NCBI RefSeq assembly: GCF_027596085.1
Contig: NC_072467.1
Location: 11,043,476 to 11,107,475 of the forward strand
Direction of reading: 5' to 3'
Length of the DNA: 64,000 nt
Origin: Anoplopoma fimbria
Lineage: Eukaryota; Chordata; Actinopteri; Perciformes; Anoplopomatidae
Positions within the stretch are counted from its first letter, which is position 1. The number at the start of each line of letters is the position of its first letter. This document shows positions 14,644-27,413 of this stretch, piece by piece. The position numbers and the translations under genes were made by a program. The notes beneath the pieces are model-generated. The model was not told the origin of the DNA. It did not search any database and saw only the letters and a list, made by a program, of their open reading frames with translations.

Positions 14644-16125
14644 CTGGAGGAAACACAAGAGGGGAGAAGCAGGAGGTTAATATTCACGGAGGCCAGAGGA
14701 GGAGCAGCGTCCTCTATAATATCTGAAGGTGCTGTAATTACATCAACCACTCAAAATTACATTAGTATAATTATTGCAAAAAACAAGCACCACAGAGAGA
14801 CTGTTACTGTGCAATGCATTTAAACAGTGTGCCACTTGGTAAACAGAGATTATTTGTTCACTACAGTGTCATCAGTACTGCATGTTACAGTGTATGTGTG
14901 ATTCAAAACAATTAAGCTTTTACATATAATAATAATATATAATAATATATATATATATAAGAGGAAGAACAACAACTTGGAAGGGGGAGGGTAAACAATG
15001 AGCTGGTCTAACGCTGCATCGATCGCTGTGTTCGTTGTGTTTGTTATTGTGTGAATCTGAACCAATCTTTTAAAACACCAAAGTCACACAATACCACAAA
15101 CTAACTCAGTGATCGAGGCAGCGGTAGACCAGCACCTCCAGTGCTCTGCGAGGTAAAACTATTGTTTTTAGTCAAAGGAGTCTTGTGGCTTTGAAGAAAG
15201 CATAGATGGATATAAGACTTAAGTTTCCTGTCGGAAAGGGCTATCTGACGGCAAGGTAAAGCTGTGAAAAAATTATAAATATAGCGTCGACTTGGTATAT
15301 TTATTTAATCAGATTGGCCTTTATATTAGATGCCTAAAATAAGTTTTGCTGCTCACACTGGAACACACAAATGTAAACTCTGCTGCTGCAGTTTATGGAG
15401 AGGCCTGATTTCAAATACTGTTTTAATGTCATCAAATTGCGAAGTGGGCTAATGTTCAAGAAGATTATCTAAAAATCATCAACCAACTGGACTTGGACAA
15501 AGTTAAAGCTTTTTGTCAGGGTCTTTTTTCCCATAGCTGTCCAATGCCTAAGTGGAGACTGTTGTCATGCAGCAGTGACCTGGCTCTGGTTCCTTCTGGG
15601 GCAGAGACTGTTGGTCTGCACTGATATCCTTCCAAGAAAATAGCTGTAGCTGACATAGCTGAAAAGGGAGTAACCAAAAGCTGTTCAGCTGTTATGATGA
15701 TGAAAGTCCTGCCAATAAGGTGCTTAAGGAACTTCCGACATTGATTGGTTGATATAGACGAACCATTAGCCAAATGGTTCCTATTTTGACATTTAATGTT
15801 ATAGACAAGGATGATATTGTTCTCATTTAAAGATATTCATTCATGCATTTTCATTTAAGAAACAAACGCTCCAAATGATGTCAAAAATGATAAACATAAC
15901 AGGATTTTCATAAAATAAAAATGGTGATAAAACTGCAAAAGCTTTATTGGCACAGATTACAAATATACTTAAACCATTAGATCTTAAAGGTTAAATTTAA
16001 ATCTGAAACTGAAAACATCCAATCCTCCTTCTGTGTAATAGACCAATAATGTGTCAGCAAGCGTGAAATATGAGAATGAAACACATAACTAATGGACCAA
16101 CGGACCTCAGCATACTTCACTGGTA

Positions 16126-17734
16126 TACAATGCCTATAAAAAGTATTCACCCCCTTGGATGTTTCACCCTTTTGTTGCCTTTATACATGAAATCATGGTC
16201 AATATAATTTGGCTTTTTTGACAATAATTTGCAAAAAAACCAACTCTTTAATATTAAAGTCAAAACAGATTTTTACAAAATAAGGTCAATTAATTAAAAA
16301 TATATAAGGTAAAGTAAATGATTGCATAAATATTCACCCCCTTCAGGTCAGTATTAAGTAGATGCACCTTTGGCTGCAATCACAGCACTGAGTCTGTGTG
16401 GATATGTCTCAATCAGGCCGGCACATCTGGACACTGCAATTTTTCTCCATTCTTCCTTGCAAAACAGCTCAAGCTCTGTCAGGTTGCTCAGGGATCGGGC
16501 GTGAACAGCTCTTTTCCAGGCACAGTCCGTCCAGTGACAAATTCTCGATTGGATTGAGATCTGGGATTTGACTTGGCCACTCCAGAACATTCAACTTGTT
16601 GTCTTTGAACCATTTCTGTGTAGCTTTTGCTGTATGCTTGGGGTCGTTGTCTTGCTGGAAAATAAATCTTCTCTCAAGTCGTAGTTCTCTTGCAGACTGA
16701 GTCAGATATTTTTCTGCATTCATGTTCCCCTCTACCTTTACAAGCCTTCCAGGGCCTGCTGCTGAGAAGCATCCCCAGAGCATGGTGCTGCCACCACCAT
16801 GCTTCACGTGGAGATGGTGTGTTTGTGGTGATGTGCAGTGTTTGGTGTTCGCCAAACATAGCTCCTAGTCTGATGGCCAAAAAGCTCAATTTGTGTCTCA
16901 ACAGACCAAAGACCTTGGAGTCTCCCACATGCCTTTGGGCAAACTCCAAGCGAGATTTCATATGAGCTTTTTTCAACAGTGGCTTTCTCTTTGCCACTCT
17001 CCCATACAGCTTCGACTGGTGAAGAACCCGGGCAACAGTTGTTGTATGTACAGTCTCTCCCATCTGAGCCACTGAAGCTTTTAACTCCTTCAGAGAGGTC
17101 GTAGGTGTCTTGGTGGCCTCCCTCACCAGTCTTCTTCTTGCCCGGTCACTCAGTTTGTGAGGACGGCCAGCTCTAGGCAGATTTAAACAAGTGCCATACT
17201 CCTTCCATTTCTTAATGATGGATTTAACTGAACTCTGTGGGATGTCCAGTGAGTTGGAAATCTTTTTGTAGCCATCTCCTGACTTATACTTTTCAATTGT
17301 CTTTTCTCTGAGTTGCTTGGAGTATTCTTTTGTCTTCATGTTGCAATTGTAGCAGGAATACTGATGAACCAGAGACTGGACCTCCCAGACACAGGTGTTT
17401 TTATACTACAATCACTTGACACACATCAACTGCACTCAGGTGATCTCCATTTCACTAATTAACTGACACTGCTGGCATCAACGAGCTGGACCTCTGTTGA
17501 ATTAGGCCAGTCACTTTAAAGGGGTGAATATTTATGCAAACACCTATTTTACACTATATATTTTTAATTAATTGACATTAGTTTGTACAAATCTGTTTTC
17601 ACTTTGACATGAAAGAAGCTTTTTTTGCAAATTCTTGTCAAAAAAGCCAAATTATATTGACCATGATTTTATGTATAAAAGCAACAAAAGGGGAAAACAT
17701 CCAAGGGGGGTGAATACTTTTTATAGGCATTGTA
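16126..17734 (-). mobile_element. Tc1/mariner-type DNA transposon, long IR/DR termini, inactive
   Basis: Both ends carry inverted repeats of about 220 bp that begin CAATGCCTATAAAAAGTATT. They match with few differences through a second, inner copy of the motif ATAAATATTCACCCC (about 16327-16340 and, inverted, 17517-17532). This is the inverted/direct repeat layout known from Sleeping Beauty-like elements. The outer edges are embedded in TATA on both sides, consistent with a TA target-site duplication. The limits are 16128-17732 without the terminal TA, about 1.6 kb in all, the usual size for Tc1 elements. The internal gene is on the minus strand and is broken. The element sits in gnao1 intron 3 with its transposase in the same orientation as the host gene. 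I have not assigned a subfamily. Confidence 0.95.
16354..17339 (-). pseudogene. Tc1-like transposase pseudogene (DD34E)
   Basis: The coding remnant starts at an ATG at 17339 (MKTKEYSKQLREKTIEKY) and runs to a stop at about 16354. That is 986 nt, not a multiple of three, close to the usual 340-codon length. The N-terminal half shows the paired-like DNA-binding region with helix-turn-helix (KKISNSLDIPQSSVKSIIKK) and an AT-hook-like GRPHKL segment followed by an Arg-rich stretch. The catalytic half has [20 protein letters not shown], then [10 protein letters not shown] and PDLNPIENL, with 34 residues between the Asp and Glu. There is a reading-frame break near 16890-16930 and another near 16530. 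In the frame of the catalytic region the expected WSDET reads WSVET (Asp codon to GTT), so the first catalytic Asp is lost. The product cannot be active. Confidence 0.93.
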
Positions 17735-18597
17735 TACAGTTTCAACCTGCAGGCTGTGATATTTCTTTACCTGTGGCCTCAGAAATCTTTGAGTCAGCAA
17801 AATGAAATATAAAACAGAGTAAACACAGTTCAAAAATATAAATAATCTGTGCAACACTATACGTAGCTGACTCCATCACTGGAACAATATAGCATCATGT
17901 CCTTAAGCATTAAATACTTTTACAGGTGAAACAGTATAGGATGGGGTTGAGTGTTGTTATTCCCTTACTGTAATTTTATCCAGCCATTATAATTAGATTT
18001 CACAGCACTCAGGCAGAAATAACTGAAGGCATGGACTGTTTGAGTTTCCACATACCCCTGAAATTCACAGCTTGCCAAGCGATCGGGCAGAGATAATAAC
18101 AGATTACATGAGATAGGAGATTTGACAACCCGATTAAAAACTCACCCACTCTGACACACTCAACACCTGGGAGTTGCCTCGTGCAACCAGCATAGCCTCA
18201 AGTCTTTTAATTTACTAAGGGATTTCAACAAGATGCTAAGCTAACCCCACATCTACTTAGAAAGTTCAAAAAGCTAATGATGTCAACAAAGACTTCCCCA
18301 GCAGACAGGGAGGGATTTCACCATGATTGTTACTGATAAAATGTAATTCCTCGTACAACATATTAACTCAAAGCTAAAAAAAGGATTGATTCATTTGTCC
18401 AAATCCAACAGAGGAAGGCTTTGATATGCCCGTTTAAGAAAGGCATCTCCATCAATTTTTTTTCTTTCTCGTATTATGCATCTATTCCCTCTTTGATTTT
18501 CTACATTTTTGGATCATTCTCTGGTTTTTCTCTTTCATATTCTTGCCCCGTTTCTCTGATGGGAACATCATTAGTTTTGCAGAAGAATGCCATGTAG

Positions 18598-18842
18598 AAG
18601 GTTGTGCCAATCTATCCAGTGTGGACATAAGTGAAAACTTTGACCTGACTGTGGGTCCAGAGGGAGTCAGAGGATCACCAAAGGCTGTAGGATTTACCCT
18701 CTGGGGACCATGAATACAAGTAGGATTCATTGAACAAATTCAATGGCAATCAAGGAACGAGTTATTGAAGTATTTGCCTCTGAACCACAAATGTCAACCT
18801 CATGGTGCCATAAACATCTGTATAAAATCCAAAATACAATCC
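18598..18842 (+). repeat. Dispersed family A, copy 1 (3' part)
   Basis: Contains AGTCAGAGGATCACCAAAGG, CCTCTGGGGACCATGAATAC and ACCACAAATGTCAACCTCAT, blocks shared with the other family A copies. It is degenerate. Confidence 0.6.
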
Positions 18843-19980
18843 CGGAACCCACTGGCTATCGTCTGACGATGATTTCCTTTTCTATTAGCCTGTAAGTTGG
18901 CTACTGGACAATTCGGTCATAGGCTTTGTCTCTCAACTCCAACTTCAGGGAAGTCTTAGCCCTGACCGTTACAGCGTAACCACAGAAATATTCGAGGCTA
19001 AATTGTATGCAAACCGTAAGCTGATTTATTTAGAGATTGATAAGACTTCAGTCAGACCTGTCACTTCCTTTGTGGTGGGGGGTTTTCTACTTCCTGTCTA
19101 TCTAATTATACCAACTCCTGTCTGACCTCATCCACTCACTCTCTCAGCCATTAACCATCCTTCCATCATCATCATCTCTGTCATAGTCTCTTTCTAACTG
19201 ACCGCTATCGAAACATTGCATCACTATTTTGTTTTGAATCCATCTGTCCTTCATCTCTCCTTCCATTTGTGCCTAGGACCATGTTTGTTTTGTTCTTCTC
19301 CATTTGTCCTTCCCTGGCGTAATGTTTTGTCTTTTTGTCCCCCCTCTCTCTTTCTCTCCTTTTCTCTCCCCCCCTGTATTTCATCTCTTTTATCTAAATA
19401 TATTCAGCCTTCCCTCTCTCATTCTTGCCTGTCACATCGTCCTTTGGTCAGTCTCTTATGCTCCTCCTCTCTTCCTCTCTTTTTTTGTTTTCCCCTCCCT
19501 CTAAATATCGTTCCCTACCATTTAGCTGCTCTCTTTCAATCAACAATCTCTTTCCTTCCCCCCCTATCCCTGTCCTGCTCTGCTCCTCCCTCTCTCACCT
19601 CTAGATCAATGACATGAGCTTCACTGTCCTCTGTTGTGTTCAACCGTTTTTTAACTCTGGCACCAAAGTGTGTGTGTGTAAGAACATGTGACAAGTGTGT
19701 TTCTACATTTGTCACATAGATTTGCTTTTACCGATTTATTTTTTGTGTATAAGGGTGTTTTTATACATTCATATTAGATTTCATTCTGGACTGAAAAGGC
19801 TCTGTCCACGTTTTGAGATACACAAACACACATAAATTACATATGCATAGAGATGCGCACATATTTAAATTTTCTTACCCTACCTTAACTTTTAAACTTA
19901 AGTTTATCGAGCATGCATGGTCATTTGCAGCCGTGCTTTGCTTCGGTTTTATGCCGTTCATTTAAATGCCTACCTGCCTT

Positions 19981-20012
19981 ACTACTACTACTACTACTAA
20001 TAATATAATATA

Positions 20013-20045
<33 letters not shown>

Positions 20046-20075
20046 TGCAGATTTAAGTTTTGCAGATTTAAGTTT
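19981..20075. repeat. Compound AT-rich repeat: (ACT)n, (ATAAT)n, (TA)n, 2 x 15 bp
   Basis: ACT units (19981-19999) pass into ATAAT units, a (TA)n run (about 20020-20044) and then two exact 15-bp copies of TGCAGATTTAAGTTT (20046-20075). Confidence 0.92.
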
Positions 20076-22592
20076 TGAAAGTATTGCAATGTCTAGCGAG
20101 CTGAGTTCAAATCAAAGCAGAAATAAGCACAGCCATACACACGTACATGATAGATAGCACTTCTACCAAATGATTGGAGAAGACTGTTAGCTAAAGTACA
20201 GGCGGGCAGTCTGAGGCCTCCTGTCTCGTCACAGTGACCTTTTAAATCTCTGAACTCTGTTGGACATGCATGCACGCACGCACGCACGATCAAGTTTGTT
20301 TGTTCGGTTATTCGTTTTGCATGAAAATTGTGCATCCTGGTCCGCTTTCAAGCTTTGTGGTTCTTTTGTGCTGTGAAAGCAAAGGAACCAACCAAAGAAT
20401 TACATGATAGCAAATATGTGATTTTGTGATTATGACTTCTGTGCATAATCAAGTCCATAAAAAAGTGTGCGACAGCAATCCCACAGTAATACGCATCCCG
20501 TATCCGTGTACTTTGAATTGAATGGAATTTGATTTCTCCAGGTGATAACTAATGATCCTCGATGACTAGCACTAAAGTAGTCCAATCAACAAGTTACCTG
20601 CCTGTATAAATCTATGTTTACTCTTCTTGGTTTGCTTGCTAGTTTTACATCAGTCATTCAAAAATTTACATTTTGGTTAATTCTGCACGACCTTTTTGTT
20701 TTATTGCATTAGTAGTTAGTTATAATTTTCATGTAGTTTTAGCTCTTCTATCTTTTTTAGTATCACTGATAAGCACGACATGTTGTATACGATCGTCAGG
20801 AACAATTCTTTGTAACCCTTTTTTCTAAATGTATTTAATGAATTTAAGTACTTTGGGCAGAATTTGTGTTTCAATTAGCACTTAAAATATTTTCTTGCAC
20901 TTGAACAAACAAAAGTCTCTCAACTAGTTAAACTTACTGCCACATCTCTCGTAGTTTTACTTTAAGTTGATGATGATAGCCTTAATGAATGTATACGCAC
21001 GCGTGTGTCTAATGACAGACAAGCTATCTGTTGGCCTGCTTTACATCCCCGCTTTGACAGTGAATAGGCAATTGTCAGTCCCATTATCATCATCACTGCT
21101 GTTGTCATCCTAATCATCCCTCCCACATCCTCTGCATCTGTTCCTTTCTCTCCCTCCTTACCTCTATCCCTCCATTCAATACCAAATTAGAGTTTACTGA
21201 AGGACCTCTCATTTCATATATCTCTGTTATTGTCTATAGCCAGTCATTCAACTTCACAGATCATCAGTACACCCACCACCCATTTATCTGCCTAAACTAA
21301 CTGCACATAACATATATTCATCAAACACACATTATACCATCCTTTCATGTATGTGTGCGTCATCTAATGTTGAGGCTGAAGTGACCACAAGACCCTGTAA
21401 TAAGAGAGAACAAATGTATCTCTGCATGGATTTAAACAGCTATAAGCAGCAGTTTGATAGTGAAGGCGGAGGGATGTGAATGTGCAGCTGATCTAAATTA
21501 GGAGTTTTCTCCAGCCCTGGTTGGATATTAAAATCTATGAACACAATGTGGTACAGTAATTCACTCCTGTTGTTTTATGGCTTCTTTTCACACCCTCAAC
21601 CTTGCTTTGACAATGAAAAAAAAATGTACTCTTTAAAGTTACCACAAGAAACTTTCATTGAGCTGATTTTTGCGCTCTTTGTTGTCACAAGCACCAGAGA
21701 CCCTTAAGAAAAACATCTAATTTTACTGCAGCAGGCGTCTGACAGTCTGCTCTGCTCAGTCCTGATTCTGGTTCTCCTGGGCCAGGTCGAAAGGTGGCAG
21801 CGAAGCCGGATCTGGCTTTGTCCACGGTCCGGCTGGTCACTGCCGAAGGCCCAAATGGAGTCTGAGCTAAAGGAGTTTCTGGTGAACGACTCAGTGAAAC
21901 CAATGACAAGCATTAAGAATAACTACATAGAAATAGTGGATTGTCTCGCTGATGGTCTTGTTTACTTATTTGGGTCATATAAAGGCATCAGTAATAAATT
22001 GAGACTGTTTCATAACAAGTTAAAAGTTCCTCACAGTAAATTTAATGTCAACTAAGAAGAACAATTTGAAGTTCGATGTCCTGTCATCTATTATTTCATG
22101 ACTTTTCATTACCTTTAACTTTAAAGAGAGCTGTACATTCAGAAAGTCCTTCCCCCCATTTCCTTCTTTCTCCACTGACCACATTCACATCCTGTTTAAT
22201 AACCTGCTTCAGTTCACACTTATTTCACAAGAATCAGACTGACTCTGCTCACATTCAACGCTAGGTAAGATGAGAGGAAACCTCCAACTGAGGCTGTAAG
22301 TACTGTAAGTAGCTGCACATAGCTTGTATGTTTTCTCCTATTTACACAGTACAAAAAAAGGGTTGCACTTGAAATGTATATACATGTCTTTATAAAAAAA
22401 ACTGTATAATTCACAATTTCCCTTCTATTTTATATTTCTCGCATATCTCAGGGGTTTGTGTTACAGCCCAACCAATATGGATTTTTTAAGGCCAATCCAG
22501 TTTGAGTTTTTAAGAATCAAGTAACAATACTGTTTCTTTTTTTTTTAATATAATCATGTAACTGAAACAATCAAGACAAAGAGTCTTCAGCC

Positions 22593-22953
22593 ATGTTAGT
22601 GGCTCTCTGAGGCCGTACATGGATGCAGCAACACTTTGAAATAAATGCTAACTAGCAGTACTATATTTGACAGATTCTCCCTCTTTAGCACTAAACACAA
22701 AGTACAGTAAGGCTGATGGGAATGTAATTGTTTTCTGGGTATTTGCAAATTGAAATGTTGACCTGATGATGGCGCTAGAAGAAAAGTGAGGGGATCACCA
22801 AAGTTGTTACAATTCATCTGGAAGGGAAACATGAATGTCTGCAATACCTTAACAACAACTGAATGGATTATCGGGAGATTTCCTTCAATTTGGACTAAAT
22901 TGAAGACTGACCGACATAACCATCCTTAGAGCCATGCAGCTAGCTTGCATGTC
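22593..22953 (+). repeat. Dispersed family A, copy 2 (near full-length)
   Basis: Blocks in order: a GTGGCTCTCTGAGGCCGTAC-type start, AAATGCTAACTAGCA, AGGCTGATGGGAATGTAATT, GACCTGATGATGGCGCTAGA, GGGGATCACCAAAGTTGTTA, GACTGACCGACATAACCATC and GAGCCATGCAGCTAGC. The same blocks recur in the other family A copies of this window. The family is frequent in teleost genomes. I could not assign it to a transposon class. Confidence 0.7.
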
Positions 22954-25724
22954 AAAAATCAACTTGCCGGTGCTCTCTGGTGTGCCAACTTTAGAATTGA
23001 GTCATTGTTTCTAAATGACTGCAAACATATCTTTGGCCTTTCTATACTGACATTTCCTGTTACTTATCAGCCAGACAGATCCGCCAATACCAATACATCT
23101 GCTCTGCTTAGCTGAGAATGTAGGTTTTATAGAGGTGGGATGTATATTTCAGTGACTTGGCAACATAGATAAATCCACTTGTGTACTGCTTGACCAACAA
23201 AACAAACAACTATTTTCCACAACTATTTCTATCAGACCTTCACCCTCCATCTTGCCTTCTCTTCTCTAATCAAGGAGGAGGAAACAGACAATGCTGAAAT
23301 TAGATTTTAGAGGACAACATGCCTTATAAATGGGTTTAACAAAATAACAGAAGAATAAATGTTTTTGGTCTGCAGTGTGTGTGAGGGAGAAAAGGACAAC
23401 CAACTCTGTCCTGCAGAGTGCTAGGGCACTGACTCAGAGGGCTCTTAACACCATTGCATGGCAATCAACAATTGCCATGCAGTTTAGCTCCTTTCCAATT
23501 GATACTTTAGTCTCCTTAACTGCAGATTGATATGTGCATCAAAATACAATTCTTAATGTGACTGAGAAAGATTCTGCAGCAATGACAATGCTGTTTGTTT
23601 GAACATGTAGAATATGATTCAACACCTGTAGTCATCACACAGCAGTAGGAACAATGTGAGTGTTTCATCTACAGTCTCTGATTTGAGAGAGGGACTGTGT
23701 GTCATTTTACACAGGGATGGCACAGCTGCGTCACTACATTAATTATTTACATCTCCGGACACGCTGACAGGATCAGTCAGGGTCTCACAGTAAATAATAT
23801 TCTGTGTTTTCTACATATCAGACTGTAAAGATTTAACTCATGGTAAATTCATCTAAAGTAACACAGCCTTCATCAGGATGAGTCCTGACCTCCAACTTAT
23901 CTGTCTGGACTTCGCTACTAACAGAATGAGTCTTAACTACAAGTCAAAATATTTTTTTCAGTCAATTCAGGAGGATTATTACAGTGACTTTCAAGTTTGG
24001 CCTCTTCCAACCATAATAAAAACCTGCAGTTGAGGCCTATGCACTTTGAAACATCTCACTTATTTTTCCTACAGCTCAGAACTAACTCCATGGTATAGGA
24101 ACACACTAACACCTCACCATAATCCTGATTACTTAATGCACAGAGTCGCTACCTTTGTTAATCATTTAAATAATCAGATGAAACATCGAGAGGAGCTCAT
24201 GTGATTGGTTATTCATTACTGAAGCTCACCCCGACCTCACTTCACCTGCTGATTCTGTATTCCTCCTACTAATGATGTATTCAGCCTCTCTTCCACGTGG
24301 TGCCCAGCTGCGCTTGGATTCCCCAACTGCATGTGGTCACCAAAATTGAAAAGAAATGCTGGTCAAGAAAAAATAAGAGCCCAAAGTGTATCTTGACTCT
24401 CCCACAGAGTCTCACAGCTCAGTTGATCGGTTGATCTTTCATGGAAACACTATTTGACAAACTCTGTTGCGTCAGATAAACATGGAAGCTTCTAGATGTG
24501 ATTCATTTGCCCACTGTGGTCAGTACTGTCTTTGAAAAAAAAAAGAAACTGTAGCAGTGACAACATGCATGAGCCACATCTTAACCCAGGTCTGCTGTTT
24601 GGCCTGTAGAGACATTATGACACCCAGAATACATTCTCAAACATTAAACCGAGGCTCTCTCCATCCGTCATCCTCTGCGTGGCGCCAATCCCACTCGAAG
24701 GGATTTGATTTGATGTAAATGTGTTTCAGCCTGGGATTAAGCTCTGTTCCAGCTTCCTGATGCTCTGTCCACTCTGTCGGCAGCTATACAATGCCTGATA
24801 TGGAATGAGTCTGTGATTGAGTGTACATTTGGGAGTGTGGGTATGAATGAGCGGCAGAGGGAAGAAACTGAGCCTGTTTTTTTGTTTTGTGTGTGAGTGT
24901 GTGTGTTCAGAATGTGTTCCAGTTTAAAGTCCTGGGCAGTGGGCCACAGACACACTTAAAAGCCACAGTCCAAGCCAAGGATACTGTCTAAACAGACATA
25001 TTGGAAGGCACAGGGTCAGTATGTGTCTCTGTGTGTGTGTGTGTGTGCGTGCGCGCGTGTGCGTGTGTGTTTGATAGTAATGGACTGATGAGACAAGTAC
25101 AGGGAAAATGCTCCTTCTTTCCTCTGCATCTATCTTTACACTTAACTCATACTTCTACACACGCACACACACAACCACAGTCACAGTTGTCAAGGAAACA
25201 GGGACATTTATTATATTTTAACCTTTGCCCGATTCAATTACCCACTGAAACACAACATTACTAGATCCTTCTGAATAAAACACTATGAAGGCTAACTTCT
25301 ACCGAGGTATCAGAATATATGTTTAGTAATCAAATAAGTCAACCACCAATTACATGTATTTGCTAAAGAAATACACAAAAACAAGAAAATCAGTTGTCAG
25401 AAATCTGTGTACTTTATATGCGCTGTAAGAATCTGAATACTGTGAAATAGGCATTTCCATGAAGCACGGCAGTAGTAATATTTGTCTACTACTACGAAAT
25501 GTTTTTTTATTTTTTCAACCACGACTACGTGCATTTACTGTAAGTGTGTAAGTGTATTCAAAATGTACAGTGTGTGAGAAACCTGCCCTGTGAAACATGA
25601 TAGATAAAAATAGATTTTTTGGGTCAGAGTTTGAGGTAATTCATTGCTCGGATGTTTTAGTTGCAGTGCGAGGAGTAATCTCTTTCTTCCTGCACACTGC
25701 TCTCTCAGAAGTACTTCCCTGACT

Positions 25725-25925
25725 TGGGCCTATGTCACACTCATGCAAAGGATAAACACAATATGGCATAAAGTATACTAGTGCAAGTATGTAGTGCATT
25801 CAATGTCGATTTTGTGTACGCAAGTTAAGCACGAATATATACTACATCAGTAAGAATTTCTGAGTATGAGAGCTTACTGCACCTACTAAACCAGCCCAAA
25901 ATGCATTGCATTTATTGACTGTCCA
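25725..25925. repeat. Possible interspersed repeat with AGTATACTAGTGC motif
   Basis: AAGTATACTAGTGCAAGTAT GTAGTGCATTC and CAGCCCAAAATGCATTGCAT resemble a common fish repeat. Degraded. Confidence 0.35.
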
Positions 25926-26149
25926 GTGGTGGACTGCCAGGCAACTCTATTTAAGTAATCATAACTGGATAAAATAATTAAGAGTGACGTTAAGGTACAA
26001 TTAAGCGGAAAAATGAGGGAGCTCACATACATAATGTACTGGATTAAACAAATTTAATAATTTCATTTTTCCTTAAAATAATTCTGGAAAATATAAAACA
26101 TAAATGCCAGACTGGTAGCTGGGACCACCAACATTGTGATTGGGTAAGA

Positions 26150-26215
26150 ATTGACATGACATGAATTTCTATACCTAATTTCATGGCAGTCCATCCAATA
26201 GTTGTGAAGATTCTG
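26150..26215 (+). repeat. Dispersed family A, short fragment
   Basis: Contains only the core AATTTCATGGCAGTCCATCC AATAGTTG, which is the most conserved block of the family. Confidence 0.55.
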
Positions 26216-26664
26216 CTCTAATGGCCAGCTTTCTTATGAATTATTCCATTAGTATTGCAGTCATTTATCAACGGCATTAATCCTAGACATTAAATACTGA
26301 CTTTAAATTAACTTAATATAAGCTTCAGTAATTTATGGCCATCTGCAGTAACAAAATGAGTACTAGGTTTTGTCAAAAGGTATGGCATGCTAATATGATT
26401 ATAACTCAAAAAAATGTACTTGACTGCTGAGTGATGTAATTATACATGAAACAGATAAAATGTATTTTTCAGAAATAACAGACAGCAGGACGCAATGATT
26501 CAACCATGTGATGTAATACACATTTGTTTTACTTCTTGTGGTAGATGTTTGCATAGTTTTTGACTTAAATGATTTTTGGTTCACTCATTCTTATGAAAAA
26601 CATCCCACCCCTGTGTTTTCTCTCAGTCGCATACACCATTTAAACAAAGATATATATATATATA

Positions 26665-26888
26665 CAGTACCAGTCAAAAGTTTGGACAAACCTTCTCATT
26701 CAATGGTTTTTCTTTATTTTTATTTTTGTCTACATTGTAGATTAATATTGAAGACATCCAAACTATGAAGGAACACATATGGAATTATGTGGTAAACAAA
26801 CAAATGCTCAACAAACCAGAATATGTTTTATATTTTAGATTCTTCAAAGTAGTTGAATGATAAGGTGTGTCCAAACTTTTGACTGGTA

Positions 26889-26891
<3 letters not shown>
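26665..26891. mobile_element. Short Tc1-type element without transposase (MITE-like)
   Basis: A 227-bp element with inverted ends CAGTACCAGTCAAAAGTTTG at 26665 and its reverse complement ending at 26891. The match extends about 40 bp with few differences. TA flanks both ends, and the element lies inside a longer (TA)n run, so the exact target duplication is ambiguous. It has no coding capacity and looks like an internal deletion derivative of a Tc1 element different from the one at 16126, since the terminal sequence is unrelated. Confidence 0.9.

Positions 26892-26930
<39 letters not shown>
26892..26930. repeat. (TA)n tract
   Basis: About 38 bp of TA directly right of the short Tc1 element. 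A shorter TA run lies on its left (26651-26664), so the element inserted into a TA repeat. Confidence 0.93.
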
Positions 26931-26933
<3 letters not shown>

Positions 26934-26937
26934 ATAT

Positions 26938-27026
26938 ATGACTTACAGTGTGCTCAGACGGAATGACTTACAGTGTGCTCAGACGGAATGCAAGGCGAGA
27001 ATGCAAGGCGAGAATGCAAGGCGAAC
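26938..27026 (+). repeat. Compound tandem repeat: 2 x 25 bp then 3 x 13 bp
   Basis: Two exact 25-bp units beginning ATGACTTACAGTGTGCTCAG occupy 26938-26987. Three 13-bp units ATGCAAGGCGAGA follow (the last ends AC) at 26988-27026. They lie directly beside the (TA)n tract that holds the short Tc1 element. Confidence 0.95.
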
Positions 27027-27184
27027 TATACAGGCAGCGCCAATGCATAAAAAGTCAATGGAAAGATGCAAATAGATGGACACATTATCACTCCCAGATG
27101 GTCACATACAGACAGTTGGTCAGCACCCCTTGCAGTCACTTTTTAAAACACTGGGTATCACTTTAGCTTCTTGTTTCAAGTATT

Positions 27185-27413
27185 CGGTTAGGTTTAGGCA
27201 ACAAAACTATTCAGTTAGGTTGACGAAAAGATCATGGTTTGGGTTAAAATAAGTACATCTGATAGTAACTTAAGTTACACACGTAAGTTAAATATGTAAC
27301 ACACATGTGTAACTTAAATTAAGTCAGTTTCACACACACGTTGGTTTTACTTGGGACACAAACATGGTCTCCTGAGTCAAAGTCCTGAGTCTGTTCGACC
27401 CATACAACCACCT
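27185..27413. repeat. Teleost interspersed repeat, 'TTAGGTTTAGGCAAC' type
   Basis: Contains GTTAGGTTTAGGCAACAAAA, AGATCATGGTTTGGGTTAAA, CACGTTGGTTTTACTTGGGA and CACAAACATGGTCTCCTGAG in the order of a repeat I know from teleost genomes. Class unknown. Confidence 0.5.

Noticed and set aside
19216..19617. 133-codon plus-strand open frame rich in Ser, Leu and Pro (similar at 28111-28557 and 48039-48485)
   Set aside because: Low-complexity pyrimidine-rich DNA gives stop-poor frames. No domain, no splice signals and no similarity to a known protein.
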